Below are positions 17,648-27,346 of a DNA stretch of 64,000 bases, piece after piece. This DNA comes from Streptomyces mobaraensis. GTDB taxonomy: Bacteria; Actinomycetota; Actinomycetes; Streptomycetales; Streptomycetaceae. Below the pieces are notes generated by a model that was given only the letters and a program-made list of their open reading frames with translations, did not search any database and was not told the DNA's origin. The stretch is from positions 3,348,001 through 3,412,000 of the forward strand of contig NZ_CP083590.1 of NCBI RefSeq assembly GCF_020099395.1, given 5' to 3'. Made by a program: the position numbers and the translations under genes. How positions within the stretch are numbered: the first letter of the stretch is position 1; the number at the start of each line of letters is the position of its first letter.

Positions 17648-18760
17648 ATGGGTCTCACCAGCAAGACAGTTCTGCTGTTGGCCGCCGTGCTGGCGGTAGT
17701 GCTCTTCGCGTGTACCGTCTGGCTCTGGCCTCGGCTCGGCAAGAAGAGCGTGGGTTCCATCCTGGGCCGCGTCGGCATGCTGCTCGTCACCCAGCTGTCC
17801 CTGTTCGCCGCCATCGGCCTCTACGCGAACTACTCGTTCGGCTTCTACGCCTCGTGGGCCGACCTCTTCGGCCAGGAGCAGGACCAGGGCGTCGTGGTGG
17901 ACCACAGCGCGGGCGCCCACCGCGTCCAGGTGGTGGGCACCCAGCAGGTGAACGTGCCCCGGGCCTCCGTCCCCCGGGTGGCCGGCCGGATCGAGAAGGT
18001 GAACATCCAGGGGCCCGAGTCGCGGATCGCCAGCCCGGCCTTCGTGTACCTGCCGCCGGAGTACTTCCAGCCCGAGTTCGCCAAGCGCACCTTTCCGGCC
18101 TCCGTCGTGCTGACCGGCTACCCGGGCACCGCCGAGGCGCTGATCAAGGGCCTGCACTACCCGCAGACGGCGCACAAGCTGGCCAAAGAGAAGAAGATGC
18201 AGCCCACCATCCTGGTGATGATGCGGCCGACCGTCGCCCCGCCCCGGGACACGGAGTGCATGGACATACCCGACGGCCCCAAGACCGAGACGTTCTTCAC
18301 CAAGGACCTGCGCAAGGCCATGGCGCAGCAGTACCGGATCGGCACCAAGGCCGCCAACTGGGGCATGATCGGCGACTCGACCGGCGGCTACTGCGCGCTC
18401 AAGCTCGCGATGCGTCACCCGGAGGCGTACGGCGCCGCCGCCGCGCTGTCCGGCTACTACAAGGCCCCGCAGGACCCCACGACCGGTTCCCTCTTCGGCG
18501 GCAGCAAGAAGCTGGAGCAGGAGAACAACCTGATCTGGCGGCTGAAGAACAAGCCGCTGCCCAAGATCTCGATGCTGGTCACCAGCAGCAAGCAGGGCGA
18601 GCACAACTACAACGACACGATGAAGTTCATCGGCCTCGCCGCCAAGCACCCCACCCGGGTCTCCTCGATGATCCTGGAGAGCGGCGGTCACAACTTCAAC
18701 ACCTGGCGCCGTGAGATCCCCGGCACCCTCCAGTGGATGGGCAGCCGCCTCAGCGCGTGA
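17648..18760 (+). CDS. membrane-anchored esterase-D-family α/β hydrolase
   Basis: 370 residues. Two N-terminal membrane helices (about 8–28 and 40–62) precede an extracytoplasmic α/β-hydrolase of the esterase D type (YLPPEYF; nucleophile elbow GDSTGGY with Ser244; a late His in ESGGHNFNTWRREIP). It is divergent from the MprF-like gene with a ~170-bp shared upstream region. In Corynebacterium and Enterococcus, hydrolases next to aminoacyl-phosphatidylglycerol synthases deacylate the lipid; a similar role is inferred here. It is not an obvious mycolyltransferase, although the fold is related. Confidence 0.8.
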   Translation: MGLTSKTVLLLAAVLAVVLFACTVWLWPRLGKKSVGSILGRVGMLLVTQLSLFAAIGLYANYSFGFYASWADLFGQEQDQGVVVDHSAGAHRVQVVGTQQVNVPRASVPRVAGRIEKVNIQGPESRIASPAFVYLPPEYFQPEFAKRTFPASVVLTGYPGTAEALIKGLHYPQTAHKLAKEKKMQPTILVMMRPTVAPPRDTECMDIPDGPKTETFFTKDLRKAMAQQYRIGTKAANWGMIGDSTGGYCALKLAMRHPEAYGAAAALSGYYKAPQDPTTGSLFGGSKKLEQENNLIWRLKNKPLPKISMLVTSSKQGEHNYNDTMKFIGLAAKHPTRVSSMILESGGHNFNTWRREIPGTLQWMGSRLSA

Positions 18761-18781
18761 CGCTCGTCCGACCCCCGGCCG

Positions 18782-18807
18782 GGCCGCCCGCAGCGCAGCG
18801 GGCGGCC
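18782..18807. terminator. bidirectional hairpin terminator
   Basis: A 10-bp perfect stem (GGCCGCCCGC / GCGGGCGGCC) with a six-base loop, followed by TTCGTGTTT, lies between the convergent hydrolase and folE genes. Confidence 0.7.
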
Positions 18808-18832
18808 TTCGTGTTTCCCGGGTGCCGCCGGC

Positions 18833-19441
18833 TCAGCGGGCCGACATGATGAGGCTCATCGCCTCCGCGCGGGACGCCGGGTCCCGCAGCTGGCCCCGCA
18901 CCGCGGACGTGATCGTCTTCGCGCCGGGCTTCCGGATCCCCCGCATCGACATGCACATGTGCTCGCACTCGATCACCACGACGACGCCGCGCGCCTCCAG
19001 GATCTCCACCAGCGAGTCCGCGATCTGCGTGGTGAGCCGCTCCTGCACCTGCGGGCGGCGGGCGTAGACGTCCACCAGCCGGGCCAGCTTCGACAAGCCG
19101 GTGATCTTGCCGCTGGTCGCGGGGATGTAGCCGATGTGCGCCACGCCGTGGAACGGGACGAGGTGGTGCTCGCAGGTGCTGTAGACCTCAATGTCCCGGA
19201 CCAGCACCATCTCGTCGTGGCCCAGGTCGAAGGTCGTGGTCAGCACGTCGGCCGGCTCCTGCCGCAGGCCGGCGAATATCTCCTTGTAGGCGCGCGCGAC
19301 GCGGGCGGGGGTCTCCCGCAGGCCCTCGCGGTCCGGGTCCTCGCCGACGGCGATGAGCAGTTCGCGGACGGCCTGCTCGGCCCGCTTCTCGTCGAACGGC
19401 CCGATGGCTCGCTCGCCGTCCAGGGTCACCGGATCGATCAT
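18833..19441 (-). CDS. folE: GTP cyclohydrolase I
   Basis: 202 residues. It carries [19 protein letters not shown], the zinc and active-site block [13 protein letters not shown], and [20 protein letters not shown], with the final zinc ligand Cys in [17 protein letters not shown]. It converts GTP to dihydroneopterin triphosphate, the first step of folate synthesis. The ATG follows a GAGG ribosome site. The rest of the folate genes lie 3–6 kb away beyond the esterase and lysyltransferase, while the closest upstream gene is ftsH. Confidence 0.96.
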   Translation of the reverse strand: MIDPVTLDGERAIGPFDEKRAEQAVRELLIAVGEDPDREGLRETPARVARAYKEIFAGLRQEPADVLTTTFDLGHDEMVLVRDIEVYSTCEHHLVPFHGVAHIGYIPATSGKITGLSKLARLVDVYARRPQVQERLTTQIADSLVEILEARGVVVVIECEHMCMSMRGIRKPGAKTITSAVRGQLRDPASRAEAMSLIMSAR

Positions 19442-19533
19442 GTTGCCTCGTTCTCTCGTGCGTACGCGCCTGCGGCGGCCCTCCCCGTCGGCTCGGCCGT
19501 TCACCCGGCCGGAGGAGCGCGCACACATGCGCG

Positions 19534-19574
19534 ATGCCGCGCCCCCAGGCTAGAACCTGGGAGACGCGGCATCC
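19534..19574 (-). terminator. hairpin downstream of ftsH
   Basis: A two-part stem, GATGCCGCG…CGCGGCATC enclosing CCCAGG…CCTGGG, starts 23 bp after the ftsH stop and overlaps the upstream region of folE. Confidence 0.65.
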
Positions 19575-19596
19575 ATTCCGGGCCCTGAGGCGCGGT

Positions 19597-21609
19597 TCAC
19601 TCCGGGCGGATGTCCTCCGGCAGATCCACCGACTCGACGCCGGTGGCACCGGTGGCGCCGTTGCTGCTCGGGGCGAGCTCCTTGGGGGAGAGCACCGGCG
19701 GGCGGCTGGACGGCGTACGGCGCGAGGAGCCGGTCCACGCCGGGCGGGCCGGGCGCTTCACGACGTGCTTGAAGATCTCGGCGATCTCCTCCTTGTTCAG
19801 CGTCTCCTTCTCCAGGAGGGCCAGAACGAGGTTGTCGAGGATGTCGCGGTTCTCGACCAGGATCTCCCACGCCTCGTTGTGCGCGGTCTCGATCAGCTTC
19901 TTGACCTCTTCGTCGACCAGCGCGGCGACCTCTTCCGAGTAGTCCCGCTGGTGCGACATCTCGCGGCCCAGGAAGGGCTCGGAGTTGTCGGAGCCGAACT
20001 TGATCGCACCGAGGCGCTCGGTCATGCCGTACTGGGTGACCATCGCGCGGGCCGTGGCGGTGGCCTTCTCGATGTCGTTCGCGGCGCCCGTGGTCGGGTC
20101 GTGGAAGACCAGTTCCTCGGCCGCGCGGCCGCCCAGCATGTAGGCCAGCTGGTCGAGCATCTCGTTGCGCGTGGTCGAGTACTTGTCCTCGTCCGGCAGC
20201 ACCATGGTGTAGCCGAGCGCGCGGCCCCGGGACAGGATCGTGATCTTGTGCACCGGGTCGGAGTTGGGCGAAGCCGCCGCGACCAGGGCGTGACCGCCCT
20301 CGTGGTACGCGGTGATCTTCTTCTCCTTGTCGCTCATGATCCGGGTCCGCTTCTGCGGTCCGGCCACGACGCGGTCGATCGCCTCGTCCAGCATGTGGTT
20401 GTCGATCAGCTTCTTGTCGCTGCGGGCCGTCAGCAGGGCGGCCTCGTTCAGCACGTTGGAGAGATCGGCACCGGTGAAGCCGGGGGTCCGGCGGGCGACG
20501 GCCGCGAGGTCGACGCCCGGGGCGACCGGCTTGCCCTTCTGGTGGACCTTGAGGATCTCCAGGCGGCCCTGCATGTCGGGGCGGTCGACGGCGATCTGCC
20601 GGTCGAAGCGGCCCGGACGCAGCAGCGCGGGGTCGAGGATGTCGGGCCGGTTGGTGGCCGCGATCAGGATGACGCCGCCCTTGACGTCGAAGCCGTCCAT
20701 CTCGACGAGCAGCTGGTTGAGCGTCTGCTCGCGCTCGTCGTGACCGCCGCCGAGGCCCGCGCCGCGGTGTCGGCCGACGGCGTCGATCTCGTCGACGAAG
20801 ACGATGGCCGGGGCGTTGGCCTTGGCCTGCTCGAACAGGTCGCGGACCCGGGAGGCACCGACACCGACGAACATCTCGACGAAGTCGGAACCGGAGATCG
20901 AGTAGAACGGGACGCCGGCCTCACCCGCGACGGCGCGCGCCAGCAGCGTCTTGCCGGTACCGGGCGGGCCGTAGAGCAGCACACCCTTGGGGATCTTGGC
21001 ACCGACGGCCTGGAACTTGGCGGGCTCCTGCAGGAACTCCTTGATCTCGTGGAGCTCCTCGACCGCCTCGTCGGACCCCGCCACGTCGGCGAACGTCGTC
21101 TTCGGGGTGTCCTTGGTGATCAGCTTGGCCTTGGACTTCCCGAAGTTCATCACCCGGGAGCCGCCGCCCTGCATCTGATTCATCAGGAACAGGAAGACGA
21201 CGACGATGAGGACGAAGGGCAGCAGGGACAGCAGCACCCCGATGAAGGGGTTCTGCTTGGACGTCGCCACGTTGTAGCCCTCGGGCAGGACGTCCTTGTC
21301 CTTCTGGTCGACGGCCTTCTGGAGCATCGCGGACAGCTGGACGCCCTGGTCACCGATGTAGTTCGCCTGGACCTTGCTGCTGCCCTTGATCTTCTGGCCG
21401 CTCTTGAGCTCGACCTTGATCTTGTTTTCGTCGCCCGTGGTCAGCTCGGCCGATTTCACCCTGTTGTCACGGATGGCCGCGACAACCTGACTGGTGTCCA
21501 CCGACTTGTAGCCGCCGGACGAGCCGACGACCTGCATCAACACGACCACGGCGAGGACGGCCAGCACGATCCACATGACCGGCCCACGGAAGTAGCGCTT
21601 CACGTCCAT
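19597..21609 (-). CDS. ftsH: ATP-dependent zinc metalloprotease FtsH
   Basis: About 670 residues. N-terminal TM (residues 11–28), an extracytoplasmic domain, a second TM (about 123–143), an AAA+ module with Walker A GPPGTGKT (214–221), Walker [13 protein letters not shown] and SRH (RPGRFDRQI), then the M41 protease with HEGGH (436–440). It degrades misfolded membrane proteins and short-lived regulators as a membrane hexamer. The C-terminus is a disordered Ser/Pro-rich tail. ATG 21609 is favoured; a GGAGGG lies 25 bases upstream, separated from it by a perfect 20-base hairpin. A GTG at 21645 gives an alternative form 12 residues longer. Confidence 0.95.
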   Translation of the reverse strand: MDVKRYFRGPVMWIVLAVLAVVVLMQVVGSSGGYKSVDTSQVVAAIRDNRVKSAELTTGDENKIKVELKSGQKIKGSSKVQANYIGDQGVQLSAMLQKAVDQKDKDVLPEGYNVATSKQNPFIGVLLSLLPFVLIVVVFLFLMNQMQGGGSRVMNFGKSKAKLITKDTPKTTFADVAGSDEAVEELHEIKEFLQEPAKFQAVGAKIPKGVLLYGPPGTGKTLLARAVAGEAGVPFYSISGSDFVEMFVGVGASRVRDLFEQAKANAPAIVFVDEIDAVGRHRGAGLGGGHDEREQTLNQLLVEMDGFDVKGGVILIAATNRPDILDPALLRPGRFDRQIAVDRPDMQGRLEILKVHQKGKPVAPGVDLAAVARRTPGFTGADLSNVLNEAALLTARSDKKLIDNHMLDEAIDRVVAGPQKRTRIMSDKEKKITAYHEGGHALVAAASPNSDPVHKITILSRGRALGYTMVLPDEDKYSTTRNEMLDQLAYMLGGRAAEELVFHDPTTGAANDIEKATATARAMVTQYGMTERLGAIKFGSDNSEPFLGREMSHQRDYSEEVAALVDEEVKKLIETAHNEAWEILVENRDILDNLVLALLEKETLNKEEIAEIFKHVVKRPARPAWTGSSRRTPSSRPPVLSPKELAPSSNGATGATGVESVDLPEDIRPE

Positions 21610-21613
21610 CCAT

Positions 21614-21639
21614 ACGGGGCGCGAGCGCCCCGTCCCTCC
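21614..21639 (-). promoter_or_regulatory. Shine-Dalgarno plus intervening hairpin in the ftsH leader
   Basis: Reading toward ftsH, GGAGGG (21639–21634) is followed immediately by a perfect 8-bp stem, CTCG-loop hairpin (ACGGGGCG…CGCCCCGT, 21633–21614) and then four bases before the ATG at 21609. If folded, the hairpin would bring the ribosome site close to the start codon. Alternatively translation starts at GTG 21645 and the hairpin is coding. Confidence 0.45.
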
Positions 21640-21853
21640 TGCCACAGTGAGGCACGGTGCCCCTCGATCGGGGTGCCTGTGCGTACGGTGTTCTGCTCGA
21701 CCTTGCAGACTTGCTTGCGGTGCTTGCTAAAGAATGCTTGAAAAGACTGACCTTCGGACGGTACCCCAGCATTGTCACCCGACGCCGCCGCAGACGGTCA
21801 ACAAATCCGTCTTCCCCTCCTCCAACGGCGGAAAACCGTGAGGGGTTCCCGGT

Positions 21854-21873
21854 GGCCCGGCGATCGCCGGGCC
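21854..21873 (-). terminator. palindromic hairpin downstream of hpt
   Basis: A perfect palindrome GGCCCGGCGATCGCCGGGCC lies 37 bp past the hpt stop, with a second small CCTCCC…GGGAGG hairpin even closer to the stop (about 21893–21910). It probably ends the hpt transcript before ftsH. Confidence 0.6.
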
Positions 21874-21910
21874 CTTCGGGGGCAATACCGTCCTCCCAGG
21901 TCGGGGAGGG

Positions 21911-22495
21911 TCAGCCGCCGTAGACGTGCGGCGCGAGGGTTCCCACGAAGGGCAGGTTGCGGTACTTCTCCGCGAAGTCGAGACCGTAACCGACGACGAA
22001 CTCGTTCGGGATGTCGAAGCCGACCCACTTCACGTCGATGGCGACCTTGGCCGCCTCCGGCTTGCGCAGCAGGGTGACGACGTTGAGGGACGCCGGCTCG
22101 CGGGAGCCGAGGTTCGACAGCAGCCAGGACAGCGTCAGGCCGGAGTCGATGATGTCCTCGACGATCAGGACGTGCTTGCCCTTGATGTCGGTGTCGAGGT
22201 CCTTGAGGATCCGGACCACGCCGGAGGACTGGGTGCCCGCGCCGTAGGAGGACACGGCCATCCAGTCCATGGTGACGGGGGTGGACAGCGCGCGCGCCAG
22301 GTCCGCCATCACCATCACGGCGCCCTTGAGGACACCGACGATGAGCAGGTCCTTGCCCGCGTACTCCGCGTCGATCTTCGCGGCCAGCTCGGCCAGCTTC
22401 GCGTCGATCTCTTCCTTGGTGATGAGCACCGACTTGAGGTCGGTGCCCATGTCCTTCTCGTCCACCCGCGCCACTCTCGTTCGATTGGGGCTCAT
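21911..22495 (-). CDS. hpt: hypoxanthine phosphoribosyltransferase
   Basis: 194 residues. The PRPP-binding motif [18 protein letters not shown], the [18 protein letters not shown] helix and the late [16 protein letters not shown] segment define HPRT. It salvages hypoxanthine and guanine to IMP and GMP. An in-frame GTG about eight codons into this frame (before DEKDMGTDL) is an alternative start because the first residues (SPNRTRVAR) are not family-conserved. It lies 73 bp after tilS in the widely conserved tilS–hpt–ftsH order. Confidence 0.95.
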   Translation of the reverse strand: MSPNRTRVARVDEKDMGTDLKSVLITKEEIDAKLAELAAKIDAEYAGKDLLIVGVLKGAVMVMADLARALSTPVTMDWMAVSSYGAGTQSSGVVRILKDLDTDIKGKHVLIVEDIIDSGLTLSWLLSNLGSREPASLNVVTLLRKPEAAKVAIDVKWVGFDIPNEFVVGYGLDFAEKYRNLPFVGTLAPHVYGG

Positions 22496-22568
22496 CCGGC
22501 CGTCCGGGCGCCTGCCGCCCGGCCAGGGTCCGGCCGGGCCTGCCCGCGGTCACTCACGGCCGTTCGAT

Positions 22569-23597
22569 TCAGCCCTGCCGAAGGACCAGTCTGCCACCAT
22601 GCCGGTGGACCGCGACCCGCCCGGGGAGGTTGATGGCCCGCTGCCCGCGCCAGCCGGTGATCAGCCGGTCGACCTCCTCGATGTGCCGGGCGAAGAGGGA
22701 ACCGGCCGGGGAACCGGCCTCGATGGCCGCCCGGCGCAGCACCCGGCGGCGGACGGCGGGGGGCAGCGCGTAGAGCTTGGCGACCTCCAGGGCGCCCGTG
22801 TCGTCCCGTACGGACGGCTCCACGGCGACGGCCCAGGAGTCGAGGGCGTCCGCGTCGTCCCGGGACAGCTGGGCGGTCCGGGCCAGCGCCTCGACGACGC
22901 CCTTGCCCAGCGCCTTCTCCAGGACCGGCAGGGCCTCGTGGCGGACCCGGGAGCGGGTGTAGGCCGGGTCGACGTTGTGCGGGTCGTCCCAGACCGGCAG
23001 CGACTGCACCAGGCACGCCTTGCGGGCGGTCTGCCGGTCGAGGCCCAGGAACGGCCTGCGGTAGCGGCCCCCGACCCCGGAGGCCACGGCCATCCCGGAC
23101 AGCGAGCGGGTGCCGGAGCCGCGGGCCAGCCCCAGGAGGACGGTCTCGGCCTGGTCGTCGCGGGTGTGGCCGAGGAGCACGGCGGCGGCGCCGTGCCGCT
23201 CGGCGGCCTCGTCCAGGGCGGCGTAGCGGGCGTCGCGGGCGGCGGCCTCGGGACCGCCCTCCCGGCCGACGGTCACGGGGAGCGCCTCGACGGGATCGAG
23301 GCCGAGGGCGAGGAGGCGGCTCACCACCTCGGCGGCGCGGAGGTCGGAGCCCTCCTGAAGGCCGTGGTCGACGGTGACGCCGCCGGCACGGAGGCCGAGC
23401 CGGGGGGCCTCGAAGGCGAGGGCGGAGGCGAGCGCCATGGAGTCGGCACCGCCGGAGCAGGCGGCCAGGACGAGCGGGGGCCTGGAGCCGCCGGGGGCGC
23501 TTGCGGTTGCGGTTTCGGACGGAGCGAGGGTGAGGACGTCGTGGAGAACGCGGCGGACCGCCAGGCGTATCGCCGCGACCGCGGGGTGTGGACCCAT
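22569..23597 (-). CDS. tilS: tRNA(Ile)-lysidine synthase
   Basis: 342 residues. The PP-loop motif [16 protein letters not shown] near residue 47, [19 protein letters not shown] and [16 protein letters not shown] identify TilS. It attaches lysine to C34 of the minor tRNA-Ile(CAU), changing its identity from Met to Ile; it is essential in most bacteria. The C-terminal part is short, as in actinobacteria. It is co-directional with the upstream zincin gene, with a ~190-bp gap probably holding a promoter. Confidence 0.95.
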   Translation of the reverse strand: MGPHPAVAAIRLAVRRVLHDVLTLAPSETATASAPGGSRPPLVLAACSGGADSMALASALAFEAPRLGLRAGGVTVDHGLQEGSDLRAAEVVSRLLALGLDPVEALPVTVGREGGPEAAARDARYAALDEAAERHGAAAVLLGHTRDDQAETVLLGLARGSGTRSLSGMAVASGVGGRYRRPFLGLDRQTARKACLVQSLPVWDDPHNVDPAYTRSRVRHEALPVLEKALGKGVVEALARTAQLSRDDADALDSWAVAVEPSVRDDTGALEVAKLYALPPAVRRRVLRRAAIEAGSPAGSLFARHIEEVDRLITGWRGQRAINLPGRVAVHRHGGRLVLRQG

Positions 23598-23791
23598 GTC
23601 CGAGTGTCCAATCGTTCCAACGAGGAGCTGACGGGAAGGGGTTGTGGGGACGTGCGGGCTGCGCCGTCACGCTGTGTGCGTAGATGGTGACAGAGACGAG
23701 CCTTTACCCGAGCATCGCACGCCCACCCCTGGCACACGGTCCCTCGGACGGGTGATTACGGGAGCGTTCGTCCGTCAGGGGCGTGACACCG

Positions 23792-24919
23792 TCACCCGTC
23801 GGCCCGGCTGTGCACCCGCGCGACCCAGTCCGCGGGTTTGGCGATCTCGGCCTTGGTCGGCAGGGTGTTCGGCGAGGTCCAGACCCTGTTGAAGCCCTCC
23901 ATGCCGACCTGGTCCACCACCGCCCGGACGAACCGCTCGCCGTCACGGTACTGCCGCAGCTTGGCGTCCAGACCCAGCAGCTTGCGCAGCGCCTGGTCCA
24001 GCCGGCCCGCGCCGCTGGCCCGCCGCTGCTGGAACTTCTCCCGGATCTCGGTCACGGACGGCACGACCCGCGGGCCCACCCCGTCCATGACGTAGTCCGC
24101 GTGCCCCTCCAGCAGGGACATCACCGCCGTCAGCCGCCCCAGCACCTCCCGCTGGGCGGGGGTCTGCACCAGCTCGACGATGCTGCGCCCGCCCCGCTCC
24201 CCGTCGTCCTCCGGCGGGCGCCCGCCGGCCAGCGACTGGAGGGCCTCGCGGAGCCGCTCCAGCAGGGTGGCCGGGTCGATGTCGGTCTCGGCGAGGAACG
24301 CCTGGACCTCGCCCTCGATGTGGTCGCGCAGCCACGGCACCCCCGTGAACTGGGTGCGGTGCGTCTCCTCGTGCAGGCACACCCAGAGCCGGAAATCGTG
24401 CGGGTCGACCTCCAGTTCGCGCTCCACGTGCACGATGTTCGGCGCCACCAGCAGCAGCCGGCCACCGCCCGCGCCGCCCGGCAGGTCCCGGGTGGGCGGC
24501 GCGAACGTCTCGTACTGCCCCAGCACCCGCGAGGCCAGGAACGACAGCAGCATGCCCAGCTCCACGCCGGTGACCTTGCCGCCGACCGCGCCCAGCACGG
24601 CGCCGCCCGGCAGCCCGCCCCGGCGCTTCTCCATCTTCTCCAGCAGCGGCCCGAGCACCGCCCGGAACCCGGCGACGTTCGCCCGGATCCAGCCCGCCCG
24701 GTCCACCACCAGCACCGGGGTGTCCGATCCCGCCCCCGATGGCGTCATCCCGGTGAACTCCCGGACGTGCTCCTCCGACGCCTTGGCGTGCCGCCGCAAC
24801 TCCGCGACCACCGCGCGGGCCTCGTCCCGGCTCACCTCCGGCCCCGGCCGCACGAGCCGCGTCGCGGTCGCCACCGCGAGCTTCCAGTCGACCATCTCCG
24901 CACCACCGATGCTCGTCAT
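23792..24919 (-). CDS. zinc-dependent metalloprotease-like protein (DUF2342, zincin_2)
   Basis: 375 residues. The HExxH-type motif is HEETHRTQF in FRLWVCLHEETHRTQF, with a downstream EGHADYVMDGVG giving the probable third ligand Glu. These are features of the actinobacterial DUF2342 family, sometimes described as 'coenzyme F420 biosynthesis-associated', although a direct F420 role is unproven. No signal peptide or TM is apparent, so it is likely cytoplasmic. It lies between dacB and tilS on the same strand, its standard position in Streptomyces. Confidence 0.85.
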   Translation of the reverse strand: MTSIGGAEMVDWKLAVATATRLVRPGPEVSRDEARAVVAELRRHAKASEEHVREFTGMTPSGAGSDTPVLVVDRAGWIRANVAGFRAVLGPLLEKMEKRRGGLPGGAVLGAVGGKVTGVELGMLLSFLASRVLGQYETFAPPTRDLPGGAGGGRLLLVAPNIVHVERELEVDPHDFRLWVCLHEETHRTQFTGVPWLRDHIEGEVQAFLAETDIDPATLLERLREALQSLAGGRPPEDDGERGGRSIVELVQTPAQREVLGRLTAVMSLLEGHADYVMDGVGPRVVPSVTEIREKFQQRRASGAGRLDQALRKLLGLDAKLRQYRDGERFVRAVVDQVGMEGFNRVWTSPNTLPTKAEIAKPADWVARVHSRADG

Positions 24920-25037
24920 GGGTTCACGGTACGTGGTACGGCGCGGTTGCGGAGGGGGGCGGATGCCCCGGCCCCGCCCCTTCGCCGCTTCCTGGGACTG
25001 CGCCCCAGACCCCGCTTTTCGCGGCTTCGCCGCTCGT

Positions 25038-25158
25038 CCTCAAACGCCGGACGGGCTGAAGACAGCCCGTCCGGCGTTTGAGGACGACCGCGCGGAGCGC
25101 GGTTTCGGGGGTGCGGGGTCCTCCCCGCAAGAAACGGTGAAAGGGCGGGACCGGGGCA
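25038..25158. repeat. dispersed intergenic repeat with 46-bp inverted-repeat core (copy 2)
   Basis: CCTCAAACGCCGGACGGGCT, a short spacer, then AGCCCGTCCGGCGTTTGAGG (25038–25083), followed by a tail ending GAAAGGGCGGGACCGGGGCA. Both blocks match the copy at 6916–7063. It lies four bases past the dacB stop and so probably serves as its terminator. Confidence 0.85.
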
Positions 25159-25161
25159 CCC

Positions 25162-26637
25162 TCACCCGGCGGCGGCCACCGCCGCCGCCAGCGCGTCCAA
25201 CGCCCGCTGCGCCCCCTCCGAATCCGACGTCCCGTCCGCCAGGAAAGCGAACGCGAGCAAGCGCCCGCCGGCATTCACGACCGTCCCGGCCAGGGCGTTC
25301 ACCCCGGAGAGAGTGCCGGTCTTGGCCCGGACCACACCCCGAGCCGCGTCCACACGCCCCTGCAACGTCCCACTGAACCCCGCCACCGGCAGCCCCGTAA
25401 GCACCGCCCGCAACTCGGGCGAACGCCGGTCGCCGGCGCGGGCGAGGAGCCGGGCCAAGAGGTCGGCCGAGACCCGATCGGCCCGGTCGAGGCCGCTCCC
25501 GTCGGCGAAGCGCGCGCCGGCCATCGGCAGGCCGAGCCGCGCCAGCCGCGCGGCCACCGCCCGCCCCGCGCCCTCGAAGCTCGCCGGCTGCCCGTCGGCG
25601 AGGGCGGTCTGCCGGGCCAGGGCCTCGGCGATGTCGTTGTCGCTGTGGGTCAGGGCCCGCTCGACGAGGTCGGAGAGCGGGGCGGAGGAGACGGCGGCCA
25701 GCCGGCGGGCGCCGGCGGGCGAGCGGCCCTCGGCGGGCTCGCCCTCGACGCGTACTCCCCGCTCCCCCAGCAGGGCGGCGAACTTCCGTGCGGCGTCCCC
25801 GGCCGGGTCGTCCGTACGGTCCGCGGGGCCGTGGTCGCTGTCGTCCAGCCGGCCCTCGTCCACCATGAGGGCGCTGACCGGTGCGAGGTTCTCGTTGGAG
25901 CCGATCGCGTGCGGTACGGGCCCGGTGTAGCGGGAGACGTCGTATCGGAGTGCCGTGTGGTCGGTACCGAGCGCCTTCAGCGCCCGGGCCGTGGCGTCGG
26001 CCAGGGCCGGGAGGCCGGTGGGCTCCCGGCCGGGAGGGGAGGGGCGGGCGGTGAGGGTGGGGTCGCCGCCGCCGACGAGCACGATCCCGTCAGCCCCGAG
26101 CGTCACCGTGGTCTCGATGCGGTGATCCGCGCCGAGCGCGGAGAGTGCCGCGGCGGAGGTGGCGAGTTTGACGGTGGAGGCGGGAGTGACGGCCGCGGCC
26201 TCGTTCGATCCGAACAGCCGCTCGCCGGTCGCCACGTCGACGACGGAGGCCGAGACGCGGGGGCCCAGCGCGGCGTCGGCGAGCAGCGGCTCCAGCGCGG
26301 TGGCGAGACCGGCCGCGGCGGGCGCCCCGCCGGACCCTCCCGTCCCGCCGCCCCCTCCCGCCCCGTCGGAAAGCGCCTCCAGCACCCCGGCGAGCACCGG
26401 GCCGGCCCGTGAGGACCCGTAGGGCGCGCCCCTGGCGTACGCCCCCCGGTCGGCGGCTGCGGCGCGTACCCGTTCGGCCGTACGCTGTCCGCCGTCCCAG
26501 GGCCCGGCGGCGGCCACCGCCCCGGCCGCGGCGAGCAGTCCCACCGCGGTGGAGGCGGCGACGAACCGCCCGGTACCGGACCGCGGCGGCAAGGCGGCAG
26601 GCCACCACCGGGCCTGCCGACGGACGCTCCCGGGCAT
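25162..26637 (-). CDS. dacB: D-alanyl-D-alanine carboxypeptidase/endopeptidase (PBP4 family, S13)
   Basis: About 491 residues. An N-terminal membrane anchor or signal (about 28–50) and an Ala/Gly-rich linker are followed by a penicillin-binding S13 domain. Catalytic motifs are SxxK in TPASTVKLATS, SxN in LTHSDNDIAEAL and KTG in VRAKTGTLSGVNALAG. It trims peptidoglycan stem peptides outside the membrane. ATG 26637 is used because it begins the basic signal region; a GTG at 26664 is in frame. It is divergent from ppa with about 85 bp between start codons. Confidence 0.93.
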   Translation of the reverse strand: MPGSVRRQARWWPAALPPRSGTGRFVAASTAVGLLAAAGAVAAAGPWDGGQRTAERVRAAAADRGAYARGAPYGSSRAGPVLAGVLEALSDGAGGGGGTGGSGGAPAAAGLATALEPLLADAALGPRVSASVVDVATGERLFGSNEAAAVTPASTVKLATSAAALSALGADHRIETTVTLGADGIVLVGGGDPTLTARPSPPGREPTGLPALADATARALKALGTDHTALRYDVSRYTGPVPHAIGSNENLAPVSALMVDEGRLDDSDHGPADRTDDPAGDAARKFAALLGERGVRVEGEPAEGRSPAGARRLAAVSSAPLSDLVERALTHSDNDIAEALARQTALADGQPASFEGAGRAVAARLARLGLPMAGARFADGSGLDRADRVSADLLARLLARAGDRRSPELRAVLTGLPVAGFSGTLQGRVDAARGVVRAKTGTLSGVNALAGTVVNAGGRLLAFAFLADGTSDSEGAQRALDALAAAVAAAG

Positions 26638-26722
26638 GAGGACCAGCCCCTTTCGCCACCACACACCTGCGTAGGGGACACTTAATCACCAGACGTATGT
26701 GTTGATCATGAAGGAGCCACTC

Positions 26723-27220
26723 GTGGAGTTCGACGTCACCATCGAGATTCCGAAGGGTTCGCGGAACAAGTACGAGGTGGACCACGAGACCGGTCGCATC
26801 CGTCTGGACCGCCGTCTCTTCACCTCCACCAGCTACCCCGCCGACTACGGCTTCGTCGAGAACACCCTCGGCGAGGACGGCGACCCGCTGGACGCCCTTG
26901 TCATCCTGGACGAGCCCACCTTCCCGGGCTGCCTCATCACCTGCCGCGCCATCGGCATGTTCCGCATGACGGACGAGGCGGGCGGCGACGACAAGCTGCT
27001 CTGCGTCCCGGCCAACGACCCGCGCGTCGAGCACCTGCGCGACATCCACCACGTGTCGGAGTTCGACCGCCTGGAGATCCAGCACTTCTTCGAGGTCTAC
27101 AAGGACCTGGAGCCGGGCAAGTCGGTCGAGGGCGCCGAGTGGGTCGGCCGCGCGGAGGCCGAGGCCGAGATCGAGGCGTCCTACAAGCGCCTGGAGGCCG
27201 CGGGCGGCTCCCACCACTGA
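26723..27220 (+). CDS. ppa: inorganic pyrophosphatase (soluble, family I)
   Basis: 165 residues. Active-site elements are [19 protein letters not shown], the signature [13 protein letters not shown] with metal-binding Asp residues, and [10 protein letters not shown]. It hydrolyses pyrophosphate to drive biosynthetic reactions. The GTG at 26723 is chosen since AAGGAG lies six bases before it and homologues start at this EFDV sequence; the frame upstream is an untranslated leader. Confidence 0.96.
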   Translation: MEFDVTIEIPKGSRNKYEVDHETGRIRLDRRLFTSTSYPADYGFVENTLGEDGDPLDALVILDEPTFPGCLITCRAIGMFRMTDEAGGDDKLLCVPANDPRVEHLRDIHHVSEFDRLEIQHFFEVYKDLEPGKSVEGAEWVGRAEAEAEIEASYKRLEAAGGSHH

Positions 27221-27267
27221 TCCGTGGTGATCTGACGCGCCGGAAGCGCTGATCGCGCCGGTGCGGA

Positions 27268-27315
27268 ACGCGCGGCTCCTGAGGGCCCCGGAAGGGCTCC
27301 TCGGAGGCCGCGCGT
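27268..27315. terminator. probable bidirectional terminator
   Basis: ACGCGCGGC…GCCGCGCGT forms a 9-bp outer stem enclosing a partly paired GAGG/CCTC region, between the convergent ppa and ThrE-like genes. Confidence 0.5.
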
Positions 27316-27346
27316 CCGCGTTTCCGCCTCGTCCCGTCCTCCGCGG

